Of a DNA stretch of 64,000 nucleotides, positions 31,599 through 43,372 are shown one piece after another. Position numbers and translations under genes: made by a program. This DNA comes from Gnetum montanum. Taxonomy: Eukaryota > Streptophyta > Gnetopsida > Gnetales > Gnetaceae. Below the pieces are notes generated by a model. The model saw only the letters and a list, made by a program, of their open reading frames with translations. It made no database searches and had not been told where the DNA came from. The stretch lies in assembly GCA_015680685.1 (NCBI GenBank), contig MNCI01011145.1, positions 3,930 through 67,929 of the forward strand. Direction: 5' to 3'. How positions within the stretch are numbered: position 1 is the first letter of the stretch; each line of letters opens with the position of its first letter.

Positions 31599-33120
31599 AT
31601 GTCTTCTTCTCATAAGAGGAACTCACCACCTAAGGGTAATACAAGAAACAGTCGACAACATCAAACACATAACCAAAATTAGCCAACTCCTCAACAATAT
31701 AGAGTGGTATATACTCATCCCAATGACTACATACCAGACTTTACCTTTATCCTCCATCAAGATGAATAGCTGCGATGGAGAGACTTGCAAGGTAACATAA
31801 TGTTACCCCCAGATCGGGCAATCCCTACCATGCTTCTCCATGCCTTGGCATAGGTAGGCATGACGGAATTATATGCCAAATACGTTGTGGCAGATTTTGA
31901 CATGAGGGATTATCATCCCACAGAGGCACAACATATGAGGGACTCAAGGCAAGAGAGCCTACATACACTGTTGAAGGGAAAAGAGGTCTTGCACGTCCTA
32001 AGTGAAATTAGAGATGGTGAACCACTTACAACTGATTCACTATCTAGAGATGTTCCCCCTCCTAATGATGGTGAGGAGGCTGGGTATTAGAACCTACGCT
32101 CAATGATACATGATCCTAGTTCTGATCCTCGTGAACACCAACTGTTCACAGCAAGAACAACAACACATGACAAGGACAGGCACTTTGATTGTCATCACAA
32201 TTGGGGCCAAAGTAATTGAAGGAAAGGAAATAAGCATCGTCATGACGATGGTTCTCCTTCTTCTTCCCCTTCTTCACATCATTCGCCCTCTCCTTCCACA
32301 TCTGGGCACAGCCATCATGAGCATAACGGTGAGGATAGAGGTAGGCAAAATGAAAGACCTCGATGAGAAAGTTGAGAGAGAGGACAAGGGCAAGGACGTA
32401 GGGAGAGTAGGGAATAACAAAGACATCATAGGCGTCATGAAAGAGATGATCATGATGAGCCCCTACTCACAAACCAAAGTATGCTTGATATAGCAGAGGC
32501 AATAAGGATTCCAACAAGGCATTTAAAAGATAGTCGGATCAAGCGTTTAGACATGAACAACATTCCACGCTTTGAGGGGGGATACAATGTTGATCCACAA
32601 CATCATTTACAGGCATTCCACAATGCCTATGCCTTGCAAAACATAGAAAATGAGTGGCAAAAACTTAAGTTATTTCCCAAGACACTCATTAAGGAAGCAT
32701 AGAGTTAGTACCGGTCCTTAGAACCAGAAACCATTAGGAGGTGGAGTACGATGTTAGAACTCTTCAACGATAAGTATCAAACGTACTCCAAAGTGTCTAA
32801 TTTGTGTAAGAAGATCCAAGGATGGAAGCAAGGTACTCATGAACCCTTGGATGCTGCCATGGCCCGCTACTACACATTGTTACATCATTGCTCGGGCCAT
32901 GGTTATGCTCAACGGGATTAACTTCGTCATCTCATTGATGGGCTAAGGCATGAAACTAGAAGAACCCTTGGGACTTATGCCCAAGGGAGACTATCGAAGC
33001 TTAGAGCCCATGAAGTACATCAATTGTTGGAACAAGTAGCAAAAGAAGAAGGGGATCTACACAAAAGAGAGAGTGCAAAAGAATACAACCGTGATCCTTC
33101 CCTCTGAAAGAGGGAGTAAA
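31599..33120 (+). pseudogene. gag: Element B gag
   Basis: ATG at 31599 opens M-S-S-S-H-K-R-N-S, matching element A. The first frame runs, with three stops, to 32090. The middle carries S-P-S-S-S-P-S-S-H-H and many H, R and D residues (32240-32450). The gag domain (32555-33010) has F-E-G-G-Y-N-V-D-P, L-K-L-F-P-K-T-L-I-K-E-A, and R-T-L-G-T-Y-A-Q-G-R. Gag would assemble the particle; without RT the element can only be copied by a related autonomous partner. Frame changes near 32090 and 32480 inactivate it. Confidence 0.8.
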
Positions 33121-33329
33121 ATTTTGTGATGAAGAGGATGAGTCACCAATCGAAGAGTTGGTGAATAGAAAAACCTTGCTAATTTAGAAGCTAACAATAG
33201 AAGTATCGGCTAAGGTAGATTAGTTGTGGGATTCCTTAGACTCTAGAATTGAAAGTGTTTTGAAAATCATTGAAGAGTCTCAGGTAGAATGAAGTAGTGA
33301 CAAAGATAAGACAAAGCAGAGAGATGTAG

Positions 33330-34740
33330 GCCTTGCACATAACAAGGGTAAGGGGAAAATCATTATCTTTGATGAGGTTGTGGATTCAGACACAGACGAT
33401 GATGGTGGATGTGAGATCTACCACTATGACCATCCTAAGGGATGTTGTCCAATCATCTCACATCTACAGGAGTCTGGGGCGTATGCGCTTAATCCAAGAC
33501 TCAACCAACAGCAAACACCCCGAAGGTTACCTTATCCGCAAAGTAACCCAAGGCAGTTCCACCAACCATTAACATACTATCCAAGTGGAACTCCATCACA
33601 ACCCATCAGACAGCATCAGCAGTGGCAATACCCACAGTCATGGGGAATGCCATTGTCGAGATATCAATACCCTTACCGGCAACCCAATCCTTATGGATAT
33701 TATGTGTAGCAACCAGTTTCTCCAAGTGACTCTATGGATCACACAAGTTCCCACCATCACTACCAAGTTCAGGAGTACCTCAGAAGGACTTCTCCTCCGG
33801 GAGATACTCCATACCCACACCATCCTCCTAATCCATATGCACCTCTTCCACTAGTAGTTCCCACAACACCTCCTGCTCCAACAATGCAAGGGGAACTTCC
33901 CACTCAACCGCAACAACATCACGCTGCGAGAGCTGTAAATATTCAACTTGGTACTGGTTTTGATAACTGTAAAAAGAGAAGGCCTTTCTTCAGAACCAGA
34001 AGCCTGAACAAACTCTCGCAACAACAAACAGTTGAGCCGATGTACATGCCTTCACCATCTAACACTTCGGAGCACCCTTCAGTCCAACAACAGAGTACGC
34101 ATATGGTTATGTTAACCCATACCATAACCGATTGGATCAAGGTAGGCCACCTTCCCAGGAAACTATTTGACCCTGGGAGCCCCTTAATCTATCTACAAAT
34201 TGTCAAGAATAAACCACATAAGGTTCTTCTTGACTCAGGTTCCGAAGTCAACTTAATTTCATGAGAGATGTATCAAGCCTGGAACTTGCCCCAACTTAAG
34301 AAGAGCAACATTCAACTGGAGCTGGCTGACCAATCCATCACCATTTCCTTGGGATTGGTGGAGGACATCATTACCACTATGTGTGGTTGGTCCTACCCAG
34401 CTGATTTCCTGGTGATTGAAGTTAACAGCAACGAAGGGGGCTTTCCAATTATAATGCGAAGGCCATGGCTAAGTACAGTAGATGCGTACCTAGGGATCCA
34501 CAATCTTTCATTGCAGATATCTAAGATAAACATTTATGGAAAGATCGAGAAGAAGAAAGTTCTGTGCATCACATACAGTGATTCATCAAGTGATGACATG
34601 GAGGAAATGCCTCCATGTAACAGGTGTGCCCTGGAAACTTTGAAACAAAGATGCCTGTATGTAGCAACCACACCAGTAGTAGACACCCCGTGGTTGACAA
34701 CTAGTAAAAAGAGCAATTGAAAAATATGCATGGAACGAAT
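33330..34740 (+). pseudogene. Element B knuckle and aspartic protease
   Basis: The knuckle C-E-I-Y-H-Y-D-H-P-K-G-C-C (33410-33448) has lost its second cysteine. A proline-rich linker follows. The frame from 33734 stays open to the protease: V-L-L-D-S-G-S-E-V-N-L-I-S with triad D-S-G at 34232-34240. One stop (34262-34264) replaces the glutamine seen in A, and the same frame then runs to 34720. That part holds L-G-L-V-E-D-I-I-T-T-M-C-G-W and F-P-I-I-M-R-R-P-W-L, and a cysteine-rich tail. It would process gag. This is the best-preserved protease in the window, needing only one codon change to be open. Confidence 0.75.
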
Positions 34741-35073
34741 TGAGGAAACTCATGCTAACAATGAAGGCATAGATAACTTGGAGTATGAGCGTCACCAACT
34801 TCCATCCCTTAATCTGAGAACATCAATTCAGAGAATTTGGGCACTTCTACGCAATTCAAATAGGTGCTCATTATTTTAGATCTCTTCCTTGAAATTCAGT
34901 CATGGGGGAGATGGCCACCTATGCTAACCATTGGAGGCCCTCAGTTCTTTTTAGTTTTTTTTTTTACACATTTTTGTTTTACACGTTTTTGTTTTACATG
35001 TTTTTGTTTTACAACTTTCTTTAACTTTTCTTGTTTTTTATTTTACAACATCATTCATACATTTTCCATTTCT

Positions 35074-35094
35074 TGTGTGTGTGTGTGTGTGTGT
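35074..35094 (+). repeat. GT microsatellite in element B
   Basis: About ten GT units; counterpart of the CA run in element A. Confidence 0.85.
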
Positions 35095-36304
35095 CATCCA
35101 CCTTGTAAGTTCATCACCCAATAAGTGTTCTTCACGATGGTATGAAATGTTTTCTCATTAATTGCTAATGTTTGGTTTTTATCTTAACGTTACAATGTTG
35201 ATACTAAGGTATGTTCTTCTGATATGGCAGGCAATGAGTCCACTTCATCTATCCATCCACAAAGTCTGTGGTCTCTCTTGGCCTCGAAATGTATAGTCCC
35301 ATTCTAATAAGAACTTTAACGAATCGATGACTAGGCATTTCTCAAACTAAGGAAGGACTCAAGGATTGAAAAGGGTGTGACTTCAAGGGAACTTGATGCA
35401 TTTGTGTTGGCTGTTCTCATAGGTGCTTGGATGTTTTCTTCTTGAGTTTTCTCACTATTCTGACGTTACCCACTTATCGGAAGCTGAGTTAATAAAAATA
35501 ATAAGTCTTTGCATGGTATGGTTCTCACGCATAAAAACACAAAACAAAAAATAAAAATAAAAATAAATAAAAAATAAAAACAAGAGAAAAAACAAAAAGA
35601 AAAAAAATGTGAGAATTCAAAGCACACCCCTTAGATGAAATAAACTTGGGCTACAAGCACTGGTTATGGAACCAAAGTGTTCCCTCTAACTAAGGCCCTT
35701 CTCACTTCCCATTCTCTCCTTTGTTACGTCGGAATGGTGGTGGCCCTTTGGAGATGCATTCTTGCCATTCACCTGGATGGTTTGGCCAAGTGCATTAATG
35801 TGAAGTCGCTGGATGTGGTTGGTTTGAGGCTAGAGTTGGAATAAGATTTTCTAAGTCACATTAATCATTAAAACACACAAGGGGATGTACACCATCTTGT
35901 TCTTGGGATTCCATTCCATTCTCTTCTCTCCATCCTTCTCTCCATTGTTCACCTTATTGCCGATTGTATCATTAGTGTATATTTTGGTTGACGCATTGTT
36001 TTCTTTTCGGTAAATTCTCGTGGTTTCGATTTAACTCTTGTTCCAAAGGACATTCCTAGAGCCTATGGACTCTTTGAATGTGGGTTTGTCAGGGCATTAA
36101 GGGCATAAGCCTACTTTGGGGAGGACCCACTGACATTCCTATTTGGTGTACCAGTTAACTTCTTTTTCCTAATATTTTGCAATTAATTTTATTTTTTTCA
36201 TTTCCATCTTGAAATCCATTTCATAGATGTCCTAGTTGTCTCTTTTTATCCATCCTTCTTATTCCTTTCCTTTCTTCATTCTATCGCTACCGGAGGTTCG
36301 CGAT

Positions 36305-36318
36305 TAGTCATGGGGGTA
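36305..36318 (+). promoter_or_regulatory. Internal PPT-like motif, element B
   Basis: TAGTCATGGGGGTA is identical to the terminal PPT at 36848-36861 and is placed like the internal copy in A. Confidence 0.55.
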
Positions 36319-36494
36319 CGAGGCCCAATTTTTTCGATTTTTCTCCTAACCCCTATACCTTAGGTAGTCATCAATATTACATCTCTAGATCCATATCAAC
36401 CATGTCACAACACTAGGCCTAACACTGAAGCAAGGTATCAATTGCATTTTGATTCATTCACCCTTGCTAATTTAAGATTGTGTTGTGTGTGCAG

Positions 36495-36686
36495 ATGGCA
36501 AGCATACAACAACAGAGTGGATCTAGAAGGAATGCTTGGAATGGAGCAGTGCTGGAAGCAGCTATGCAAGGAGCAAGACCAATGATGTGCTTATGGATGG
36601 ACAATGAAAGGTGCAATCTTGGCATTAGTAGCAACAACACTTCTTCTCTCTTTTCTTTTCTCTCTCAGCTGCCAAATGAGGCCTGA
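36495..36686 (+). CDS. Small 3' ORF of element B, unknown
   Basis: A 63-residue frame begins ATGGCAAGC right after a splice-acceptor-like TGTGCAG with a CTAAT branch word 28 bases upstream (36467-36471). Residues start M-A-S-I-Q-Q-Q-S-G-S-R-R-N-A-W and later include L-E-A-A-M-Q-G-A-R. No signal peptide or membrane segment is evident. Element A has the same start region but stops after five codons. I do not recognise a family. The position matches that of env-like or accessory ORFs in some plant Gypsy elements. It may be a remnant rather than a working gene. Confidence 0.35.
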   Translation: MASIQQQSGSRRNAWNGAVLEAAMQGARPMMCLWMDNERCNLGISSNNTSSLFSFLSQLPNEA

Positions 36687-36847
36687 TGTCAATGTAATAA
36701 CGTGTTCACCCTTGTTATCATGAACACCAGTTTTGTTGTGTCTTGTAATGATGATCCGTTCACAAGTCATCCCATTAGTTTCCTTTGAGTCAATAATCCC
36801 ATAGCTTCCCAATGTTTTGTAACAGAACTCGAGGATAAGTTTTCATT

Positions 36848-36861
36848 TAGTCATGGGGGTA
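36848..36861 (+). promoter_or_regulatory. Polypurine tract of element B
   Basis: TAGTCATGGGGGTA directly precedes the 3' LTR start TGATGGGA. Confidence 0.75.
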
Positions 36862-37853
36862 TGATGGGACGCGATATCGCATGGGCTGCGATATCACGTC
36901 CGACATGATATCACGGTCTGTCACCAAATCTATAAATAAGAGGTGACACTCCCCTTATTTGGAATCCTGGTTTAGAAGTATTAAAGCTTTGGCAATTTGA
37001 TCACTCTAGAGATAGAATTCTGTCCATGTGCCCATAGTAGGAGTCCCCAAAGTGAATGGATCTATATTCGAGCAACATTGTACCTGAACACAAGTTGTGT
37101 ACGACAATAAAGACGAGCTTTCCAGATAAACCTTGTAGTGCATGGAATTGGCGATTTAGGATTTCATTTATTTTTTTCTTTAGTAATGTGGTATGAGTTC
37201 GACTTGATTACAAGCATCTAAGGATGTGTACGGTTAGTCCAGGAATCGGTTGCTCATCGCATGCGGTTTGAGTATGACTTCATTACGAGCATCTAGTGTC
37301 ACTACTTGGTAACCCAGTGGTGTATTCAGGATCTGTGCTTGGTAATCCCAGTGGTAGTCGTGCACTAAGACATGTATGGTTAGTCAAGGAATCGGCTGCT
37401 CATCACACTTAGGCTAGCTTATGTCTTCTCAACCCTTTCCTCCTAGTTAGGTTCCTCAGTACGACCACTTCGAGCACGTGCGTTACGCGTGGTAATCCCA
37501 GTGACAATTAGCATTTAGTAGCCACGGTTGCATCAGTTCAGGGTGTGTACAGTAACTAGGAACGGATGCTGATGCTAGGTAATTTAGACTTAGTTCATTA
37601 GTTAGATTTAGTTAGTTTCTCAACCTTCCACCTCAATAGCATAGGAGATAAAAACATAAAAAGCTATAAAAATCATATACCTCAGACTTGCTTAACCATA
37701 CACCATGACAACTACAAGTCTGGGAAGACAATGAATGATTAACCCCAAGTGTTCCATGGGGCGCATAGGCATTTAGTCTACAGAGTTCAACTGGATCATG
37801 CGTGCTACGCTCGTTTCATATGGTTGAGTGTATGGGTACCTCGCCACTCATCA
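36862..37853 (+). repeat. Element B 3' LTR
   Basis: The 992-bp partner of 30420-31459. Only three GATATC cores remain (36873, 36890, 36907), against six positions in the 5' LTR, which accounts for much of the length difference. TATA box at 36931. Confidence 0.9.
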
Positions 37854-37858
37854 ATATT

Positions 37859-39400
37859 CATTTGGATTTTCAAGTCAAATCAATAAGTGGGATACATAAT
37901 TTGTACCATGGAGGTATTTTAAAATTCTAAAAATTGAATTGTTATTACAAACACATTTAAAAAAATAGATGAATAATTTTAACATGACTTCAAGGTAGGA
38001 GTTGAGCATAAATCATCAAGATAAAAACATTAAAATTATAAACAAAAATTGAAATAAGCACTTCAAGGTCATAAGATGATGAATCATAACAATAGATATT
38101 CAACACATAAAACACTGTAAAAATTTATTAGATGTAATACATGATCATAACCTTTTCAATTTAAATATATGCATTTTTTGAATTTTATTAAATTCAAATA
38201 GAAAAAAATTTTATCAAATAGAAAAATTTTTTATTTCCATGATCATGAGTTTCATCTTGTCTATATGTTAGCAATATCTACTACTTTTTCCATGAATTAT
38301 GGCTTGAATCTCTTGATTTTTCAACCATTTGGATTAGCCATTGAAGTTAGGGGTTGGTTAAATAGAATTATAATTGAAGATCGAAATAAAAACTAAACCA
38401 AAGTTTTCTTCAAAGTTTGATCATGATTCACTTGAAGTTTGAAAACGCATGCCTTGATTTTAGCCTTTGACCTCTAGAACTAAGATATTTAGTGTTTCAC
38501 TTTTCTACTCTTGATGTTATTGTGTATATTTTATCAAGGATAAGGCTTTATTCAACTTTATTTTTTCTTATTACTACTCTTTGTTGTTCTAGTGCAAATG
38601 TGAATTCTCTATAGCTTGCATCTAAATTGCAATCAAAATTAAGAAAAGCATGATTTTCAACAAGACCTATCTCTAATTTTTCTATATAAGTAAGTCATAC
38701 CACACTTGTGACCTATTGGTGATTGTTTATTTTCTTGCATTTTCCTAGTCACACTCTAAACATGACCCCAATAAGAGCCATTTAAAATTTCTCATGGTGC
38801 ACTTGTGCCTTGTATTTAGCCTCCCATTATCATAGAATTTTACTTATGGTTGCATCATGCGCTGGTTGCACTAGGTGTACAACCTCAAAGAAGAAGGAGG
38901 ATGCTTGTTTTCATCGAGCATTTTGGTTACGACCTCTTAAAAATACATAGAAGTTGCCTTGTGTCATCTTGGTGCTAAACTTCCAATTCAAGGTTTTCAA
39001 AGATAAACCTTAAACCTCAAACTCTACACTTTTGTTGATAACAAAGGATTCATCAAGCCTCTCATTGCATAACTTTGACAAGGGTAAGCCTACCACATGT
39101 TACTCAAACAAGATGGTTGTATTTTTGAACTTGTATGTAAAGAAGACATCTTGAATATCAAACATTTCATAAGACTTTGGAAAATCCTACATGAAAAGTT
39201 GCCTCTCTTACATGTGTTCTATACTCCACTAGGCACGAACTCATGAAAATACCATGATTGAAAATACATGGTGGTGGCCTTACATTAAATGCTATGATGG
39301 ATCATTGAAAGTGAAAATGCCAAAGCCCAATTCATATTAAAAATTTTGAAAATAATTCTCTTTAAAATATGTATAAAATTGATGGTAAAAAACATGTTTC
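37859..39400. other. AT-rich non-coding DNA
   Basis: No coding domain, RNA gene or repeat family recognised. Confidence 0.5.
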
Positions 39401-41944
39401 AGTATGGTTGGGTTAGTGGTAGCTATGGTGGAGTCAGATGATAAGGCTAATCCATGAAAAATGTAAAAATTCATGTTGGATCATTATAGGTTGGTGGTCA
39501 TCTAATACAACACAATGGTGGAGTGAGATGATAAGGCTAATCCATGAAAAATGTACAGAGTGGTGTTGGATCATTGTAGGTTAGTGGTCATCTAATACAA
39601 TAGTCACTTTTAGTTCACAATCAAATATGACAATATTATAAGCAATGGCTAACCAAGTGGCACATTTAGACTATGGTATCACTTATGTGTCTAGATAAAA
39701 AAACATAATGTATGTTATCATGATCACAATGAGAGCATGTAAGCAAGTAATGTCAAAATCAAAGTTAAAGTATGATGGACATGTTTTCATGAGAATATAT
39801 TAGTGGTCAAAGTCAAAGGATGAATGCTCATCATGATCATGATAAAAAGGTTAAGTATTTCTTTTAATGTTTCATGTTCGTAATATGCCTTTAAGTATAC
39901 CTATAATCAAATTATTTTAGTTTAGAGAATCCTACAAAATAAGTTATTTTATATCCTATGATAAGAACAAACTATGATAAAAAAGGTGGGGAAAGACAAG
40001 TGCAAGCGAGGAGCATCAATGTGAGGGTGTGATGGGAAGATTGTTCTTCATAGTTAGAATAAGGGAGATATGAGGTAAGGACTCGTGCCCTACCTAGATA
40101 GACAAGTAAAAGTTTCAAAGAAGAGTGGTGGTGGTGGCTAAGATTTTGACAAAAAGAGATTTCTCAACTGATACCCATTTGGAGGCCAACATTGAATAAT
40201 GTCAACCTAAAATTTGACTTAAGTTGGAAGGACAAGCTTTAGGACACTGCATTAACATAAAGCTCATAATTGGTGTAGTCGAAGCTCTAAGGATAGGGCT
40301 TGTAGTCCATGGAATAGCTATTGTATTTCAGCAATATCCCATTTCTTACAAATGTAACTTTTAGTAGAATGTAGTCATGCATATTGACCTGATGGTCTAG
40401 TGGCATTGATGGGTATAGATGATGAACCACATTCACAATCACATCCAAAAAATCAAGTTTGTTAGCTAAGTTGATGAATCTTGTACAAGAACATTGTCTA
40501 CCTCTTCAACAACACAATGGGAAACTACTAGATGTTGAAATAGTAGCCAAAAATGCCTTGTAAGCATAGTAGTAGTGTTGTTATGTTTTTCTATGAAGAA
40601 GATGACAACCATGTTGCATATAAAGGTCATATCTACATCCAATATGTTGATAGCCAATCCTACAACTAGGTTGTAGTTGAATAGTGAGGAAGTTATTTGG
40701 AAAGTGGTTATCCATGTATGCCTAGATGGCAATCATAGTATGGTTGATGTGTTAGAAGCCAATTCTACCACTAACCTATAAGATGAAGTTAATCTAGCTC
40801 TGGAATGTAGGTCATCCATACATTCTTGGAAAAAAACCATGACATGATAGCTATGACACTTATAGCCAATATTTAAAAACTATAAAATATGGTAATGCAT
40901 CATAGGCATGAATTTCCACTACATTGTAACATCGACAATATCATTAAAGAGAAACATGAATGGCACTAGTAGTAGGATAGAGAGAAAACATATCACATGT
41001 TGATCAAACATGATGTTGGCTGTAATTTAAAATGTATAAAAAAGGAATATATCCTAGTGATCAAACACTACATGAGACTGGGAAAAGACTTACATCAAAG
41101 AATGCCCTCTATACATGGTCTCACAAATTTTGTTGATCATGTCGACTATAGATGCTTGAAATCATTATGACCAAAAATCTATGATGGCAACTTTGTGCTA
41201 CAAGTGCAATGATGGACTACTATTATTGAAAATGTTAACACCTAATAGCTCTATGAAAACCAACTGGAAATTAGCCATTTTTTTATACAAATCAAGTTAA
41301 TGTAAAAAACATGTTCAATGTGGTCAAATTAGTAGCACCTACAATAGACTAAGATGAAAAAGTTAACTCATAAAAAATGTAAGAACTAGTGTTCAATCAT
41401 TTTAGATTTGCAATAATCAAATCTAATAGTTGCATTTAGTTCACAACTAGAGATGGTAGCATTTTAAGTGACAACTAACACAATGGCACACTAATACCAT
41501 ATCATAAGTTATGCTTCAAGATAAAAAAAATACATGATGTATGTTATGCTACTATCATAGTCATGTAAAAAATATTAGTGGTCAAAGTCAAAATCAAAGT
41601 TAAAGACTGGGAGAGCATGTTTTTTCATAGGCATAATGAATGTCAACTATCAAAGTCAAAGGATGGAAGGACATGTTTTGTCATGATCATAATCAAAATA
41701 TATCAATAGTTAAAGTTAAAGAATGAGTGGACATGCTTTTGCCATAGTGATGATGAAAATTTAAGTAATTTTTATAGTGTATCATGTTGACTATACATCT
41801 TGGGGTGTACCTATAGTTAAGCTATTTTGGTTCCAATACATATAATAATTATTACTATTATATGAAACATTTTACTTGTTATAATAAGAAAATATATACT
41901 ATGATAAAGAAGATGAATGAAAGTGAGCATATTAATGCAATGAA
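39400..41944 (+). repeat. Large repeat family, left part, interrupted by Copia E
   Basis: About 1.3 units related to 54400-62500. Markers include a ~90-bp exact-order tandem duplication (39425-39604), the block around 39630-39920 repeated at 41440-41830, and a block at 40380-40930 shared with 57310-57790. At 39965-40060 an uninterrupted unit reads through the site where Copia E is inserted at 41944/46497, showing that E landed inside this family. Confidence 0.65.
39425..39604 (+). repeat. 90-bp tandem duplication
   Basis: Two copies starting ATGGTGGAGT (39425 and 39515) share GATAAGGCTAATCCATGAAA and GGTGGTCATCTAATACAA-like words with few changes. Confidence 0.85.
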
Positions 41945-42367
41945 AGTTACAAAATATAATTCCAAGAATAACAATGAAACACTAAAAAACTAACATGGAG
42001 AAAGATCAAAGATTTTCATGGATTGGCAAAGCACTACATACAACAAGAAAACAACATAGCCATTGATGTGAAAACCTTATGTGGGAAAAAACCATGCGAA
42101 AGGATGTAATGCTCACTATTTATTTAAAGAGCAAAAGAATTGATAATTACAACTAAACCCCTAAACACCTTAGATAGGCTAAAGGTTCTAAGAAAACTCA
42201 TAGTTAACTTCTTGACACCTCATCATTTTTCTTTCTTCTACTTTTAATTTACTATTATAAGGAAGTTTATATAACTATCCTTTACAATACCATTTATTTT
42301 TTTATTTGTTATACCAAAGGATCAATGTTAAAACATAATTTTATAATAAATTTGGCTTCACACATCA
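41945..42367 (-). repeat. Copia E 3' LTR
   Basis: Begins AGTTACAAAATA (first base mutated from TG..) and ends CACACATCA. A 40-bp partial duplication of the LTR edge extends to 42407, before the PPT-like AAGTGGAAGAC (minus, about 42423-42413). Confidence 0.75.
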
Positions 42368-42419
42368 ACACTCTCCTATGTAAAATCAAATCTGGTTTCA
42401 CACATCAATAGTCTTCCAC

Positions 42420-43345
42420 TTGAAGACAAATTTGATATGTTTTCAAATCTCTTGGTAAGAGATGCACCACTTTTTAACTATTGTAAATAAAGTCTTCAAA
42501 TGTATGTCCCTATAACATAATTGCTATTTTCTTCTAGCAATTGTCTTCATCAAGAAATTAGCAAAGTTTTCTTGTGTGTGAACTTTGCACATATCTAGCT
42601 ACCTATCTTCAATTTTTTTCCTGATGAAATAGTATCTCACATTAATATGTATTGTCTAAGCATGAAAAGAAACATTCTTGGCGAAGTAAATAGCTTTTTG
42701 ACTACCACAATAAATGATTTATTGGGCCTATGTTAACCTAAACCAATGAAACAACAACTTCAATTAAATCATCTTCTTAGTTGCTTTTGCCAAAGCTATA
42801 TATTCTAACTTATTAGTAAATACTGCAACATCTCTTTGCAATTGAGACATCCAACTAAAAGGACCTCCACACATAAGGAAAAGGTATCAAGCAGTGGATT
42901 TTTTTCTATCTTTAGATGCTATGTTATTTGTATCTACCTAGCCAATAACATTCTAATGGAAGCTACCAAAACATAAGCAAAGGTTTTGTATACCTTTCAA
43001 ATATTGTAATGTTCATTCTACATCTTTCCAATATTTAGAATTAGGATTACACATGTAATAGGAAATAACTCCCATTGTAGAGGAGATATCTGATATGGTA
43101 TAAACATGCATGCATGGAAGAATGTTTCACAATAGGAGAGAAAATCTCTGTGAACTCTATTCCTGGTTCTTTACTTTCTCTTTACAACTAATCTAACTTT
43201 GTAGCATTTTTACCCATTCACCTCATCTTTAATTCTATACATCCACTTGTTAGACAAAGCATACTTACCATGTTGTAAATACACAAGATCCCAAGTTTGA
43301 TTGTGTCTCAGAACATCTAACTCTTCTTTCATTGTAAATAATCCA
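42420..43345 (-). pseudogene. pol: Copia E RT and RNase H remnant with internal deletion
   Basis: The minus strand shows L-R-H-N-Q-T-W-D-L-V and N-K-W-M-Y-R-I-K (43330-43215), then G-I-E-F-T-E-I-F-S-P-I-V-K (about 43170-43130). Within about 70 bases the text jumps to G-V-I-S-Y-Y-M and Y-L-K-G (43080-42990), which in Copia lie near the RNase H start. The segment between, including the Y-V-D-D box, is absent. RNase H pieces follow to about 42420 with many stops. The loss makes the copy unable to reverse transcribe. Confidence 0.7.
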
Positions 43346-43372
43346 ATTATTCACATCAATTGGACACATGGC

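Larger units (their letters stand above)
34741..36861 (+). other. Non-coding 3' internal region of element B
   Basis: It holds PPT-like motifs at 34897-34910 and 36305-36318, the terminal PPT at 36848-36861, a ~15-bp T-rich minisatellite (34973-35022), a GT microsatellite (35074-35094), an A-rich tract (35529-35606), the conserved TTTGGGGAGGACCCACTGAC block (36114-36133) and a splice-acceptor-like site (36467-36494). No RT or integrase motif was found in any frame. Confidence 0.7.
30420..37853 (+). mobile_element. Element B: non-autonomous gag-protease LTR retrotransposon
   Basis: LTRs of 1040 bp (30420-31459) and 992 bp (36862-37853) are flanked by a perfect ATATT duplication (30415-30419 and 37854-37858). 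A primer site of tRNA-Asp type follows the 5' LTR and a PPT precedes the 3' LTR. Gag (31599-33120), a knuckle and protease (33330-34740) occupy the first half. The remaining 2.1 kb is non-coding apart from a small 3' ORF. There is no RT or integrase. It is the same family as A, with more LTR divergence, so it inserted earlier than A. Confidence 0.9.

Noticed and set aside
35529-35606. A-rich tract as a retroposed poly(A) tail
   Set aside because: It lies inside element B at a place covered by the gap in A, with no target duplication or gene body beside it.
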